Assembly (NCBI RefSeq): GCF_011392125.1
Contig: NZ_JAAJBU010000005.1
Location: 186,001-250,000, forward strand
From: Flavobacterium lotistagni
GTDB lineage: Bacteria > Bacteroidota > Bacteroidia > Flavobacteriales > Flavobacteriaceae
Direction of reading: 5' to 3'
Length of the DNA: 64,000 nt
Shown here: in pieces, positions 1 through 8,726 of the stretch
Numbering within the stretch: position 1 is the first letter of the stretch
Layout: each line of letters opens with the position of its first letter
Notes under the pieces: model-generated
Told to the model about the DNA's origin: nothing
Database searches by the model: none
What the model saw: only the letters and a program-made list of their open reading frames with translations
Program-made: the position numbers and the translations under genes

Positions 1-973
1 AAATAATTTGCAGAATGTCGATGTTCGTTTTCCGCTTGAAGTACTTACCGTAATCACTGGTGTATCGGGTAGTGGAAAAAGTACACTCGTGAAAAAAATC
101 CTTTTCCCGGCGATGCAAAAAAAACTTGAAGGCATTGGCGAGAAAGCCGGACAATTTACCGAATTGCGCGGTTATTACCACAAAATCCAACATATAGAAT
201 ACGTAGACCAAAACCCGATTGGCCGCAGTTCGCGTTCAAACCCAGTGACTTACATTAAAGCTTATGACGACATTCGCGAGGTATTTGCCAAAGAGAAACT
301 CTCGAAAATTCGCGGGTATCAGCCCAAGCATTTTTCGTTCAATGTAGACGGCGGACGATGCGAAACCTGTAGCGGTGAAGGCTCGATTAATGTAGAAATG
401 GTGTTTATGGCTGATGTCCATTTACCTTGTGACACTTGTGGCGGCAAACGTTTTAAAAAGGAAATTCTCGAAGTGTATTTCGAAGGCAAAAACATCGACG
501 ACATTCTCACGATGACCATCGACGATTCTATTGCATTTTTTAGTGCAGCCAAACAAACCAAAATTATTCAGAAACTACAGCCATTGCAAGATGTAGGTTT
601 GGGTTATGTGCAATTAGGGCAATCTTCGTCAACACTTTCCGGTGGCGAGGCACAACGCATCAAACTCGCTTCTTTTTTAGTGAAAGGAAGCACCAAAGAC
701 AAAGCCCTTTTCGTATTTGACGAACCAACGACGGGTTTGCATTTTCACGACATCAAAAAACTCTTGAAATCTTTCGACGCACTCATTGACAAAGGCCATT
801 CGATCATTGTTATTGAGCACAATCTCGATCTGATTAAATGCGCCGATCATATTATTGATCTTGGCCCTGAAGGCGGCGAAAACGGCGGGCAGCTTCTCGC
901 CATCGGCACACCTGAAGAAATAGCCAAGAACAAACAATCGGTAACCGGAAAATACCTCAAAGACAAACTATAA
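1..973 (+). CDS. uvrA: UvrA excinuclease subunit A, C-terminal part (5' end outside window)
   Basis: Damage-recognition ATPase of nucleotide excision repair, acting in the cytoplasm with UvrB. The visible part is the second ABC half. Counting from the Leu codon at position 8, there is a Walker A GVSGSGKST at residues 18-26, a zinc module with Cys118, Cys121, Cys141 and Cys144, an ABC signature LSGGEAQR at 210-217 and a Walker B ending in DEP near 240, followed by EPTTGLH. The frame is open to base 1 and the first visible residues (NNLQNVDV) fit the segment just before Walker A, so the gene is cut by the window and is not truncated. Many Flavobacteriaceae carry more than one uvrA; which copy this is cannot be told. 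It converges on the next gene and ends at a shared hairpin. Confidence 0.95.
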   Translation, partial: NNLQNVDVRFPLEVLTVITGVSGSGKSTLVKKILFPAMQKKLEGIGEKAGQFTELRGYYHKIQHIEYVDQNPIGRSSRSNPVTYIKAYDDIREVFAKEKLSKIRGYQPKHFSFNVDGGRCETCSGEGSINVEMVFMADVHLPCDTCGGKRFKKEILEVYFEGKNIDDILTMTIDDSIAFFSAAKQTKIIQKLQPLQDVGLGYVQLGQSSSTLSGGEAQRIKLASFLVKGSTKDKALFVFDEPTTGLHFHDIKKLLKSFDALIDKGHSIIVIEHNLDLIKCADHIIDLGPEGGENGGQLLAIGTPEEIAKNKQSVTGKYLKDKL

Positions 974-1015
974 AAAATTGCGCCTTGACAAGAACAACTC
1001 ATCAAGGCGCCTATT
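971..1015 (-). terminator. Convergent intrinsic terminator
   Basis: A perfect 9-bp stem, GCGCCTTGA at 980-988 and TCAAGGCGC at 1002-1010, with a 13-nt loop. The leftward strand runs into six T after the stem, so it best terminates the leftward secreted-protein gene. It probably also stops uvrA, where the tail is only weakly T-rich. Confidence 0.75.
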
Positions 1016-1029
1016 TAATACTGAACAAC

Positions 1030-1497
1030 TTACTCGCTCTGTTCGCTCGGGTTTTCGTCACCGGCAAAGAATAAATTGAACACAAAAATCTTCACATAAC
1101 GCGTTTCATTGCTTTCAAAAGAATAGGTGATTTTCTTTTTCTTCGGGTCGAGCGCTACTTTGCCTCGCGCACTTTTCGAACGCAGGATCCAAGTTGCTAC
1201 GCCTTCGTCATCTATAGAATAGTTTACAATCGAGCCATGGTACAAACGCGTTTTGCCGTCGTCTGTCAAACTAATTACTATATAACCATTGCTCTTGGTG
1301 TTGATCTCGCGGATGTCAATCACCGAACTTTCATACTCGGTATCTTTCAAATCATAAGCATCACGCTCCGGATTCCATACATAAAACAGTCGGCTGTCAG
1401 AGTTGAAACGGCGCTGCTCGTTGACCTTCGCTGGAGTGGTTTGCGCCACTGTATTCAAACCGAAAAAAAGTAATAAACTGAAAATGAAATACTTCAT
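1030..1497 (-). CDS. Small secreted protein of unknown function
   Basis: 155 residues. The N-terminus is a clear signal peptide (MKYFIFSLLLFFGLNTVAQ, cleavage likely after AQ), so the mature protein of about 135 residues is periplasmic or exported. The rest alternates charged and beta-prone segments (SNGYIVISLTDDGKTRLYHG, GVATWILRSKS) and has no motif I recognise; there is no lipobox and no T9SS C-terminal domain. It stands alone: an exact -7 promoter box lies 20 nt upstream of the start codon and a terminator follows. No function can be assigned. Confidence 0.8.
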   Translation of the reverse strand: MKYFIFSLLLFFGLNTVAQTTPAKVNEQRRFNSDSRLFYVWNPERDAYDLKDTEYESSVIDIREINTKSNGYIVISLTDDGKTRLYHGSIVNYSIDDEGVATWILRSKSARGKVALDPKKKKITYSFESNETRYVKIFVFNLFFAGDENPSEQSE

Positions 1498-1516
1498 TGC
1501 TTTGGGGAATTTTCGC

Positions 1517-1524
1517 CAAAAGTA
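1517..1524 (-). promoter_or_regulatory. -7 promoter box (TACTTTTG)
   Basis: Exact match to the Bacteroidota primary-sigma -7 consensus TAnnTTTG on the leftward strand, 20 nt before the start of the small secreted protein. Confidence 0.65.
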
Positions 1525-1589
1525 AAAAATTTAATCAAAGCTAAAGGCGCTCAAAGTTATTTTTTTAACGAAATCAATTTTAGTTTGGT

Positions 1590-1698
1590 ATAATAATTGA
1601 AAACTTAAAGCGTTCATAAATTATAAAAATTGGGTTTTATAATTAATTGGTTAAAAGTCCCGCTGGCTGTAGCAATATGGTAAGCGGGATTTTTTTTT
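1590..1698 (+). ncRNA. Candidate structured small RNA ending in an orphan terminator
   Basis: No rightward gene ends here, yet the rightward strand carries a textbook terminator: TCCCGCT at 1658-1664 pairs with AGCGGGA at 1683-1689, followed by nine T (1690-1698). Just upstream is a second perfect 10-bp hairpin, AATTATAAAA at 1619-1628 with TTTTATAATT at 1635-1644. A near-consensus -7 box TTAGTTTG (1580-1587, seven of eight) lies before both. Together they outline a transcript of roughly 100-110 nt with no convincing ORF. I do not recognise a known RNA family. Alternatively it is a stray terminator belonging to the repeat that follows. Confidence 0.4.
1658..1698 (+). terminator. Orphan intrinsic terminator
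   Basis: 7-bp GC-rich stem (1658-1664 / 1683-1689) followed by T9. It is on the strand opposite both flanking genes. Confidence 0.7.
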
Positions 1699-1983
1699 GG
1701 AGCCGGGAACCTGCTGTGCGCTATAGTCCTCGCAAGCTGCGGGCTGCCGCTTCCATCAGGGCTAGGGCTTTAGTAAAAATCAAGAACATTGTTTCTTAAT
1801 TGAAAATCAGGCCTAATACCTGAAGTCCACTGGACTTCCTCCTCTTAATATCAAATCTGAAGTCCACTGGACTTTTATTCCGCTATCGCTCCATACAATT
1901 CGACCTATGGTCTCGGGTCTCCTCTTAATATCTACCCGAGGCTTTAGCCGAACTGAGCGAAGCTAAATATCAGGGCTAGGGCT
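1699..1983 (+). repeat. Composite intergenic repeat, copy A (two modules)
   Basis: Module 1 (1699-1769) begins GGAGCCGGGAACCTGCTGTG and ends CATCAGGGCTAGGGC around a variable GC-rich core; it is one of six such elements in the window. Module 2 (about 1818-1983) contains the palindrome AAGTCCACTGGACTT (twice in this copy), an inverted repeat CTCGGGT...ACCCGAG and another TTTAGC...GCTAAA, and again ends CAGGGCTAGGGCT. The same two modules in the same order recur at 26098-26360. The 478-bp gap 1498-1975 holds only this, the RNA candidate and one promoter box. The right end overlaps the flippase stop codon at 1976-1978. Confidence 0.85.
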
Positions 1984-3439
1984 TCAGCTTATGCAAGAAC
2001 CCATCGATGACTTCATTCACTTCGGCAGAAATTTTCCAACGGTAATTCCAGAAAACATAAACTGCGGTAATCAAACCCGATTTCAGCATGATGCTCGGAA
2101 TTGGGTGAAACGGAAAATCCCAAAAATAAAACAATAGAAACACTATGGCAATAATCGCAAAAGAGCGCAAAGTCTGTTGGGTGAACGGAAACAAATTCAT
2201 CTTACTGACCACAAACCAAAGTTTGACCGAATTGTAAATGATTACCGAAATCAGCGTCGCCAACGCAGCACCGACGATACCGTAGAGCGGAATAAAAATC
2301 ATGTTCAACCCAATAATCAGCACCACGAGCATCACGCCAAAAAACAAAACCCAACGGTAATATTTCGTATTGAGAATAATAGCGTTGTTATTGCCCAAAA
2401 TGACATCGTAAAACTTCGAAAGGCCGATTAAAAAAACCACCCAAATCCCGCCGCTGTATTCCGGCGGAACCAACAGATAAATTTGTTTGATGTTCAGAAA
2501 AATTCCTAACATAATCAAACCTCCAAAAACTTGCAGGTTGATGGCACTTTTCTGATATAAATCTTGCAATTCACCAAGCTTGTTTTCGCTCATGAGTTTG
2601 GCCGTAATCGGATAAATAATTTGCAACATCGCGCGGCTCGGCACTGCAATAACCGTCGCAATGAAAATCGCTACCGAATACAAGGCATTGCTCGAAATAT
2701 TCTCGTAAGCCGGAATCATGACTTTGTCGAAATCCATGAGCAAAACCGCTACGCTGCCTGAAAGGATAATAAAGAACGAGTAACCGAAAATCTCTTTGCT
2801 GTTGTGCGGAATTTTGAATTGCAAAACGGGCATTTTCACATACATCGCATAGCTTTTCATCATCACAAATTGCAGCAAATAAGCCAAAGCCAACCCGTAA
2901 ATAAAATCGTCTTTGCTGAGCCAATCCCAATGCACGGCAAAAAGCATCAGCATCACTACTGAGCGCACCAATACTTCGCTAATGAAGTTGCCAAAAACCG
3001 ATTGCATGTGCACTTTTACCCAAGCGTAATACACTTCAAAGTAGCCCATAAAAATCCCGATGAGGGGAATCAGCCACAAGAACGGCCTTACCGTCGGGTT
3101 TTCCTTTAAAATATAAAAGGCGATTTCATCATAGAAAAAGAAAGTAATCGACGTAATGGGTATAATTAGCAAAAGTGGCATCCAAAGCATAAAACTCAGG
3201 AATTGCTCGCGCTGGGTTTCGTTTTGGCAACGCGAATAAAATCGGATTAGCGTATTGTGCACGCCAAAAGCCATTAGTGGCATCATGATGTTGGCCGCCG
3301 AAAGCAAAAAAGCCACCATGCCGTAATGGGTTTTTCCTAAAAAATGAGTGTACAAAAACAAGGCATTGACCGCACCAATAGCAAAACCAAAATAGGTAAT
3401 CAAGGTGTTTTTAATCGATTGGTTCAGCACAATTCCCAT
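1976..3439 (-). CDS. Oligosaccharide flippase, Wzx-like (MOP superfamily)
   Basis: 487 residues with about a dozen evenly spaced hydrophobic helices and the N-terminal pattern of the polysaccharide-biosynthesis/Wzx branch of the MOP superfamily (residues 1-60 carry helix 1, then a short cytoplasmic turn with GKTHYG). Such proteins flip lipid-linked oligosaccharide units across the inner membrane. It is the third gene of a leftward run with the YfhO-like protein and a glycosyltransferase; its start lies 3 nt after the glycosyltransferase stop, so translation is probably coupled. The family is clear; the substrate is not. The stop codon TAG lies inside the conserved right end of an intergenic repeat, so the last codons border the repeat directly. 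Confidence 0.85.
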   Translation of the reverse strand: MGIVLNQSIKNTLITYFGFAIGAVNALFLYTHFLGKTHYGMVAFLLSAANIMMPLMAFGVHNTLIRFYSRCQNETQREQFLSFMLWMPLLLIIPITSITFFFYDEIAFYILKENPTVRPFLWLIPLIGIFMGYFEVYYAWVKVHMQSVFGNFISEVLVRSVVMLMLFAVHWDWLSKDDFIYGLALAYLLQFVMMKSYAMYVKMPVLQFKIPHNSKEIFGYSFFIILSGSVAVLLMDFDKVMIPAYENISSNALYSVAIFIATVIAVPSRAMLQIIYPITAKLMSENKLGELQDLYQKSAINLQVFGGLIMLGIFLNIKQIYLLVPPEYSGGIWVVFLIGLSKFYDVILGNNNAIILNTKYYRWVLFFGVMLVVLIIGLNMIFIPLYGIVGAALATLISVIIYNSVKLWFVVSKMNLFPFTQQTLRSFAIIAIVFLLFYFWDFPFHPIPSIMLKSGLITAVYVFWNYRWKISAEVNEVIDGFLHKLKP

Positions 3440-3442
3440 GAT

Positions 3443-4735
3443 CTAGGACGGATTTTGTTGCAAGATTAATTCCGCCAATCGTTCGGTGAGTTTTTTTCTG
3501 GAATAAGCTTCCAAGCCCACGGCATTCACTTTTAAAGTACCGTTGAGATAAGATTCGTAGAGCGCCAGAATAGTTTTTTTCAAACCTTCTTTGTCAGAAT
3601 AATCGAAGAAACTTCCGGTGTTGGTGCTTTGGATAATCTCGGCAAAATCAGAGCTTCGCGGGCCAATAGCCACTATCGGACGACCTGAAACCATATATTC
3701 GAAAAGCTTGCCCGGAATGATACTAATGGTATTTCGCGAGTTAATTTCGATGAGCAACAAGACTTGTGATTTGCGCTGGTGCACCAAAGCTTCCTGATGC
3801 GAAACATAACCCAAATCGTTCACATACTCAGCTAGGTTATAACTGTGCATGGTTTCGTGAATTTCCTTGCTGATGGTTCCGATGAGTTTCAATTCTAAAT
3901 GGCTGGAAAAACCCGGAACCTCTTTGACCAAATCAGACAAAGCTTGCCAAAGAATCACCGGATTGCGTTCAGACAAAAACGAACCGATATGTGCCAAAGA
4001 AAATTTTGCATCCAAGTTTTGTTTGCCTACATTTTCTGAATCGTAACCATTGGTAATGACTGTGATGGGTTGGTTGGTTTTCTTCTGAAACTCCAACTTG
4101 GTACTTTTGCTGGTCACAATAATCGAATCGGCGGTATGAAGGACTTGACGTTCTAAATTTTTGTGTTCGTTCTCGGCATAATCAGACAGTCGGAGTTTGT
4201 CATGATAGCCGATGGTGGTCCAAGGGTCGCGAAAATCGGCAATCCAACGAATGGGCAATTGTGCTTTTAGTTTCATCCCGATAAGGTGCAAACTGTGCGG
4301 CGGGCCAGTAGTGATTACGGTATCAATTTGATTTTCTTGAAGGTATTTTTTTAGGTAAGCGACTGAAGGTTTCACCCAAAAAACACGGGCATCAGGTATA
4401 AAAAAATTGCCGCGAATCCAAAGCAGGAACTTATCAACGGTAGTCATTTTGCGCTCGTTGGGAATAATGCCTGCACTGATTTTCTTGGTTTTATTTTTTG
4501 AGAAAACTGAAGCTAAACCATAGGGTTCAAAAATTGGTCTTTTGATAATAATTGCCTGTGCCGAAATATCTTCCTGTAAACCTTCATCCAATATCGGATA
4601 GGAAGGATTCTCGGGAACGTACACCACGGGCTGAATCTGGTAATCCGGCAAATATTTTACGAATTTAAGCCACCGCTGTACCCCTGGTCCGCCGGCTGGA
4701 GGAAAATAATAGGTAACAATCAGTACTTTTTTCAT
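3443..4735 (-). CDS. Glycosyltransferase, GT4-like
   Basis: 430 residues, soluble GT-B-type protein. The N-terminus (VLIVTYYFPPAGGPGVQRW) is typical of GT4-like glycosyltransferases. The N-terminal domain contains TTGPPHSLH and ADFRDPW; the C-terminal domain has the nucleotide-sugar site region SGRPIVAIGP with a preceding KLFEYM, giving the E of the EX7E-type motif. It probably adds a sugar to a lipid-linked or surface glycan at the inner membrane. It lies between the YfhO-like gene (5 nt upstream) and the flippase (3 nt downstream), so the three form one transcription unit. Donor and acceptor cannot be read from sequence. Confidence 0.85.
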   Translation of the reverse strand: MKKVLIVTYYFPPAGGPGVQRWLKFVKYLPDYQIQPVVYVPENPSYPILDEGLQEDISAQAIIIKRPIFEPYGLASVFSKNKTKKISAGIIPNERKMTTVDKFLLWIRGNFFIPDARVFWVKPSVAYLKKYLQENQIDTVITTGPPHSLHLIGMKLKAQLPIRWIADFRDPWTTIGYHDKLRLSDYAENEHKNLERQVLHTADSIIVTSKSTKLEFQKKTNQPITVITNGYDSENVGKQNLDAKFSLAHIGSFLSERNPVILWQALSDLVKEVPGFSSHLELKLIGTISKEIHETMHSYNLAEYVNDLGYVSHQEALVHQRKSQVLLLIEINSRNTISIIPGKLFEYMVSGRPIVAIGPRSSDFAEIIQSTNTGSFFDYSDKEGLKKTILALYESYLNGTLKVNAVGLEAYSRKKLTERLAELILQQNPS

Positions 4736-4740
4736 TGGCT

Positions 4741-7182
4741 TTATTCGTTATTGGCTGAGGGCTTTCCGAACCAAAGCTTTCTTCTTTCTGCATACAAACC
4801 GCCCACAATAACCACCAGCATCAGCACCGAACTGGCTAAAGAAATGGTACTTCCGGTTTTCACTACTTGCGGTTCAAACTTGAATTCAATTTCATGCTTA
4901 CCGGACGGAATGGGTAAGGCACGCAAAGCGTAATCGACTCTCAGGTGTGGTACTTTTTTCCCATCGATGTAGGCATTCCATCCGTCTTTGTAATACATTT
5001 CGGAGAATACAGCCAAACCATCATGGCTATTATTAGAACGGTATTTTAAATGATTGGGTTCGTAGGATTTCAAACTGATGTAGGCCAAACTGTCTTTCTG
5101 GAAATTCTGGTGCACGAGCATCGAGCCGAACTCTTTCTGGTTGACCACGGCGATATTTTTAGTGTCGAGGCTGTCGAGATCTTTCATTTCTTGATCTGCG
5201 TTTTGAGCGAATTTCACGCGCTGCACAAACCAAGCATTGCCATTGGCATATTGGTTCAATCTTGGGTAAACTGTGCCCGAAGTATCGGCTTGCAAAACGT
5301 AACGCACATTGAGCATATCGAGTACATTCATATTGTTCTTGGCAATCTGATAATCGAACAACTGCTGCATTCTTCGTGGCTTAGCGGCATGATATCCACC
5401 GATAGATTTATGAAAATACGACGACCGAGCACTCGACAAATTGCCATCAATTTCAAAAACCCTGTAGTTTGCCGTATCACGCTGGATCATCAAATCGGCT
5501 TGCGTGGCTTCAAACGGAACGTCTACTTGTGCAGCACTCACAAAATCCTTGCTGCTGAGGTAATTTTTATCTACAAAAAACAGATCTGAAACCATCAGCA
5601 AACCCAACAAAATAATGGCCGTATTTCTCGCCACACGCTCTTTATAGAACAGCCAAAGAATCAACGAAACCAAAGCAATGAAAAATCCGCTGCGCAATAA
5701 ATCGGCTGAATACAAACTCTTTCGATCCGACTTCAAAGCGTCAACGAACTCCGGCCCGTAAGATTGCAAATAATAAGCATCCGATGGCCCAGCAAACTCG
5801 AAAGATCCTTTCGCAAAAAACAATAAGCCTAAAATTCCTAAACCTATCGCGCCAGATTGCCACAAGGCTTTCCATTGCTGTGATTTTTCGGCTTTCAAAA
5901 AGGCTTGTAAACCAAGAATAGCCAGCACCGGAGCGCACAACTCCAGAATGACCTGTATCGACGAAACTGCGCGGAACTTGTTGTACATCGGTAAATATTC
6001 GATACAGAAATCGGTGAGTGCAGAGAAGTTTTTTCCCCATGAAAGCATCAAGGAAATGATAGCTGCGGTTAAAAAAGCATATCGAATTCGACGTTTGGAC
6101 ACAAAAAATGCCAATATGCAAAGAAAGAAAATTACCGCGCCAATATAGGCCGGAGCCGCCACGATAGGCTGATCGCCCCAATAAGTGGGCATGGCTGAAA
6201 CGAAATCTTTGGCTTGGGCTTCGGGAACATTCTGGCTAACAATGAACTCGTACATGGCGCTATCGGTGCCGACGTTCTCTGCATTAGAACCTCCGAAAAG
6301 TCTGGGCGCAAATACATTCATACTTTCGGCAATACCATAACTGTATTCGGTGATATAGTCATTGCTCATCGCATTTTTAGTGGTGTTGGGCGTGCCATCA
6401 GGGTTGTAGGTGAGCTCGCTTTTGTCACGCGTACTAAACTTAGCGTATTCTGCCGTTGCCATGAGGTTGGTCGCATTTACACCAATGGCTAAAATTCCAG
6501 CCAAAACAAAAACACCTACCGCCGTTGCTAGGGTTTTAAATTGTTTTTCCTTTATGAAATTCCAGATGAAAAACCCCGAAATTATCAGCAACAGCAGCAA
6601 CAAATAATAAGTCATCTGAAAGTGGTTCGCATTGATTTCAAGTGCTGCGGCAATCATCGTTAAAATTCCGCCGACGACAAATCGCTTTTTGTAAACCAAT
6701 AAAACACCAGCCACCACCAACGGCATATAGGCAATGGCGTGCGCTTTAGCATTGTGCCCGACCCCGAGAATGACAATCAAATAAGTGGAAAGACCGAAAG
6801 CCAAAGCTCCAAAAAAAGCGGTCAATGGCTCGGTTCGCAATACCAATAACAACACGTAGAAGCCCACAAAATAAAGGAAAAGATAATCGGCCGGACGTGG
6901 TAGAAATCTTAAAACATGGTCTAATTTACTAATGTATTCGTGTGGATAATTGGCGCCCAACTGATAAGTAGGCATACCGCCAAAAGCAGCGTTGGTCCAG
7001 TATGGTTCGGCGTGATGTGTTGCGCGAAAATCGTTCTGCTCTTTGGCCATTCCAGTGTATTGCACAATATCGGATTGGAATATCTTCTTGCCCTGAAGTA
7101 CCGGATAGAAATAAATACAGGAAACCAAAACAAAGCCAAGTATAAACAAGGCGTGAGCATAATACTTTTTGAGAAAATCCAT
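4741..7182 (-). CDS. YfhO-family integral membrane protein
   Basis: 813 residues with about a dozen transmembrane helices in the first 530 residues, then a C-terminal periplasmic domain of about 250 residues (containing NVRYVLQAD and MYYKDGWNAYIDGKKV), then a final helix near 785. This matches the YfhO family of GT-C-like membrane proteins; members in Firmicutes glycosylate lipoteichoic acid or act in related envelope sugar transfer. Residue D38 (SDIVQYTG) and E78 region fit the conserved first periplasmic loop of GT-C folds. It is first in the operon with the glycosyltransferase and flippase and has its own -7 box. The joint context suggests surface glycan assembly; the exact reaction is inference. 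Confidence 0.85.
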   Translation of the reverse strand: MDFLKKYYAHALFILGFVLVSCIYFYPVLQGKKIFQSDIVQYTGMAKEQNDFRATHHAEPYWTNAAFGGMPTYQLGANYPHEYISKLDHVLRFLPRPADYLFLYFVGFYVLLLVLRTEPLTAFFGALAFGLSTYLIVILGVGHNAKAHAIAYMPLVVAGVLLVYKKRFVVGGILTMIAAALEINANHFQMTYYLLLLLLIISGFFIWNFIKEKQFKTLATAVGVFVLAGILAIGVNATNLMATAEYAKFSTRDKSELTYNPDGTPNTTKNAMSNDYITEYSYGIAESMNVFAPRLFGGSNAENVGTDSAMYEFIVSQNVPEAQAKDFVSAMPTYWGDQPIVAAPAYIGAVIFFLCILAFFVSKRRIRYAFLTAAIISLMLSWGKNFSALTDFCIEYLPMYNKFRAVSSIQVILELCAPVLAILGLQAFLKAEKSQQWKALWQSGAIGLGILGLLFFAKGSFEFAGPSDAYYLQSYGPEFVDALKSDRKSLYSADLLRSGFFIALVSLILWLFYKERVARNTAIILLGLLMVSDLFFVDKNYLSSKDFVSAAQVDVPFEATQADLMIQRDTANYRVFEIDGNLSSARSSYFHKSIGGYHAAKPRRMQQLFDYQIAKNNMNVLDMLNVRYVLQADTSGTVYPRLNQYANGNAWFVQRVKFAQNADQEMKDLDSLDTKNIAVVNQKEFGSMLVHQNFQKDSLAYISLKSYEPNHLKYRSNNSHDGLAVFSEMYYKDGWNAYIDGKKVPHLRVDYALRALPIPSGKHEIEFKFEPQVVKTGSTISLASSVLMLVVIVGGLYAERRKLWFGKPSANNE

Positions 7183-7230
7183 AGCTGAAAGGCAGTGCTA
7201 ACGCGTAGCATCGATTAGATTAATACCTGC

Positions 7231-7238
7231 CAAAAATA
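7231..7238 (-). promoter_or_regulatory. -7 promoter box (TATTTTTG)
   Basis: Exact TAnnTTTG on the leftward strand, 48 nt before the YfhO-like start; likely drives the whole three-gene glycan operon. Confidence 0.6.
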
Positions 7239-7275
7239 GTCAAAAACTACGAAGAATCGAATCTAGGATTTGATT

Positions 7276-7557
7276 TTAATTGAGCTCCTCGTAATCCACG
7301 TACTCGCCTACTTTTTTAGTTTCGCGAGGTTTGGTTGCCTTGGTCGCATCGTAGATAATTTCGTCTTGTTGGCTTGAATAGGCCTGTTGTTGCTGGTATT
7401 GCGATTGGTATTGCTGCTGAAAATTACCGGCGGCTTTCTCGACAACTTTCTTTACCAATACCGGAAGGAATAATCGCGCGAGAAACTTCACGATATAGTA
7501 AAACAAGATGATATAGCAGATGGTTTTGATAAAACCCGCGAATGAAGCTGTTTGCAT
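7276..7557 (-). CDS. DUF4834-type small membrane protein
   Basis: 93 residues: one hydrophobic helix (about residues 8-30, IKTICYIILFYYIVKFLARL), then a Gln/Tyr-rich linker (FQQQYQSQYQQQQAYSSQQ) and a basic-acidic tail ending DYEELN. This layout fits the Bacteroidota DUF4834 family, for which no function is known to me. The gene has an exact -7 box 20 nt before its start and precedes the YfhO-like gene on the same strand; a second box between them suggests separate as well as joint transcription. Confidence 0.75.
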   Translation of the reverse strand: MQTASFAGFIKTICYIILFYYIVKFLARLFLPVLVKKVVEKAAGNFQQQYQSQYQQQQAYSSQQDEIIYDATKATKPRETKKVGEYVDYEELN

Positions 7558-7576
7558 CGTCTGTAAAAAATTTCAA

Positions 7577-7584
7577 CAAATTTA
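7577..7584 (-). promoter_or_regulatory. -7 promoter box (TAAATTTG)
   Basis: Exact TAnnTTTG on the leftward strand, 20 nt before the DUF4834 start codon. Confidence 0.55.
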
Positions 7585-7629
7585 TGAAATCAAAAGTTCC
7601 GTGCTCTTAAATAAATAATAAATTAATAG

Positions 7630-7637
7630 TACTTTTG
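7630..7637 (+). promoter_or_regulatory. -7 promoter box (TACTTTTG) that decides a start
   Basis: Exact TAnnTTTG, 37 nt before the ATG at 7674. It overlaps the in-frame TTG at 7635, so translation cannot begin there and the ATG at 7674 is the start. Confidence 0.65.
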
Positions 7638-7673
7638 AGCGAGTTGACCCGGCACTTATTTAAACCTGCTTCT

Positions 7674-8666
7674 ATGTTAAAAATCAAGCCTTTTGTTTCG
7701 TTGTTTTTGCTTTGCGGCACCAGCATTTCCTTTGCACAATTCACCGATGTAATCAATTCCAATCGTCCAGGACAATCGATGGCTGCTTTTTCAGTGGGAA
7801 AAACTGTTTTTCAAACCGAATTAGGCATCAACCGCATCCAAGAAAAGTACGATGATGCCAATTATGAAGCGGAAACTTGGGCCAGCGATTTGACTTTACG
7901 TTATGGTGTTTTTTTCGAACAACTCGAAGCCATTGCTACTTTTGACTATGCAAATGAAACCTATAGCACACCAACTACAGACATTCACAATACAGGTTTC
8001 AGAAGGGTTTTGCTTGGGGCGAAATTCTTGATTTATGATCCGGAAAGAAACTACGACCCGAAACCCAATTTATACAGTTGGAAAGCCAACCACAAATTCA
8101 ACTGGAGGCAATTCATTCCGGCGGTTGCACTTTACGGCGGCATTAACATCAACACCAACAAAGACAAATTCCTACGCAAAGGCCAACCCAAGGATGAAGA
8201 TTTCAGCACCAAAGGCATGATTCTTACACAAAACCAGTTCGGTCGTTATACCTTTTTGACCAATATCATTCTGGATAAATTCCCATCACAGAGAAGATCA
8301 ATTGATTATGTGCTGACCATGACCCGCGGTTTTAATGCCAGATTATCGGGTTTTGTAGAAATTCAGGGCTTCAACGGTGAATTTTACAAAGACCATTATT
8401 TCCGTACCGGCGCGGCATATTTGCTTTGGCAGAACCTTCAGGTAGATGCTTCCATTGCCAGTAATTTTCAGGCAGAACCCAATTTAGTTTTTGGCGGAAT
8501 CGGCGTTTCTTGGCGTTTTGATGACAATTATACTGAAGTCATGTTGCGCTCGCCGAAAGAAGAAAAGAACGACGGCAAATCGAAAAAGCAGAAAAAAGAC
8601 GAAGAAAAAAAGAAACAGGAAAACAAAAAGCGCAAAGATGCCATCGAAAGCACGCCTGTAAATTAA
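7674..8666 (+). CDS. Outer-membrane beta-barrel, transporter-like
   Basis: 330 residues. Signal peptide MLKIKPFVSLFLLCGTSISFA, then about 270 residues of amphipathic, aromatic-rich beta strands (DLTLRYGVFFEQLEAIATFDY, YFRTGAAYLLWQNLQVDASI) resembling the Bacteroidota transporter / phenol-degradation MetA-type barrels. The last 40 residues are an extreme Lys/Glu tail (KSKKQKKDEEKKKQENKKRK), which would sit in the periplasm or outside and is not part of the barrel. The start at 7674 is chosen because it begins the signal peptide and lies just downstream of the -7 box. What it transports is unknown. The GNAT gene follows after 60 nt. Confidence 0.75.
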   Translation: MLKIKPFVSLFLLCGTSISFAQFTDVINSNRPGQSMAAFSVGKTVFQTELGINRIQEKYDDANYEAETWASDLTLRYGVFFEQLEAIATFDYANETYSTPTTDIHNTGFRRVLLGAKFLIYDPERNYDPKPNLYSWKANHKFNWRQFIPAVALYGGININTNKDKFLRKGQPKDEDFSTKGMILTQNQFGRYTFLTNIILDKFPSQRRSIDYVLTMTRGFNARLSGFVEIQGFNGEFYKDHYFRTGAAYLLWQNLQVDASIASNFQAEPNLVFGGIGVSWRFDDNYTEVMLRSPKEEKNDGKSKKQKKDEEKKKQENKKRKDAIESTPVN

Positions 8667-8726
8667 ATGCGCACACCGATTAATATCCAACACGAAAAAA
8701 TTTTGTAAACGCCAAAATCCCACACT

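Noticed and set aside
1..973. Truncated uvrA pseudogene
   Set aside because: The frame is open to the first base and the sequence is intact, so the missing part lies outside the window.
5050..5589. 179-codon ORF opposite to the YfhO-like gene
   Set aside because: It is a shadow of a well-supported membrane protein gene and has no promoter or recognisable domain.
7635..7673. TTG start giving a longer outer-membrane barrel
   Set aside because: It overlaps the promoter box at 7630-7637 and would put 13 hydrophilic residues before the signal peptide.
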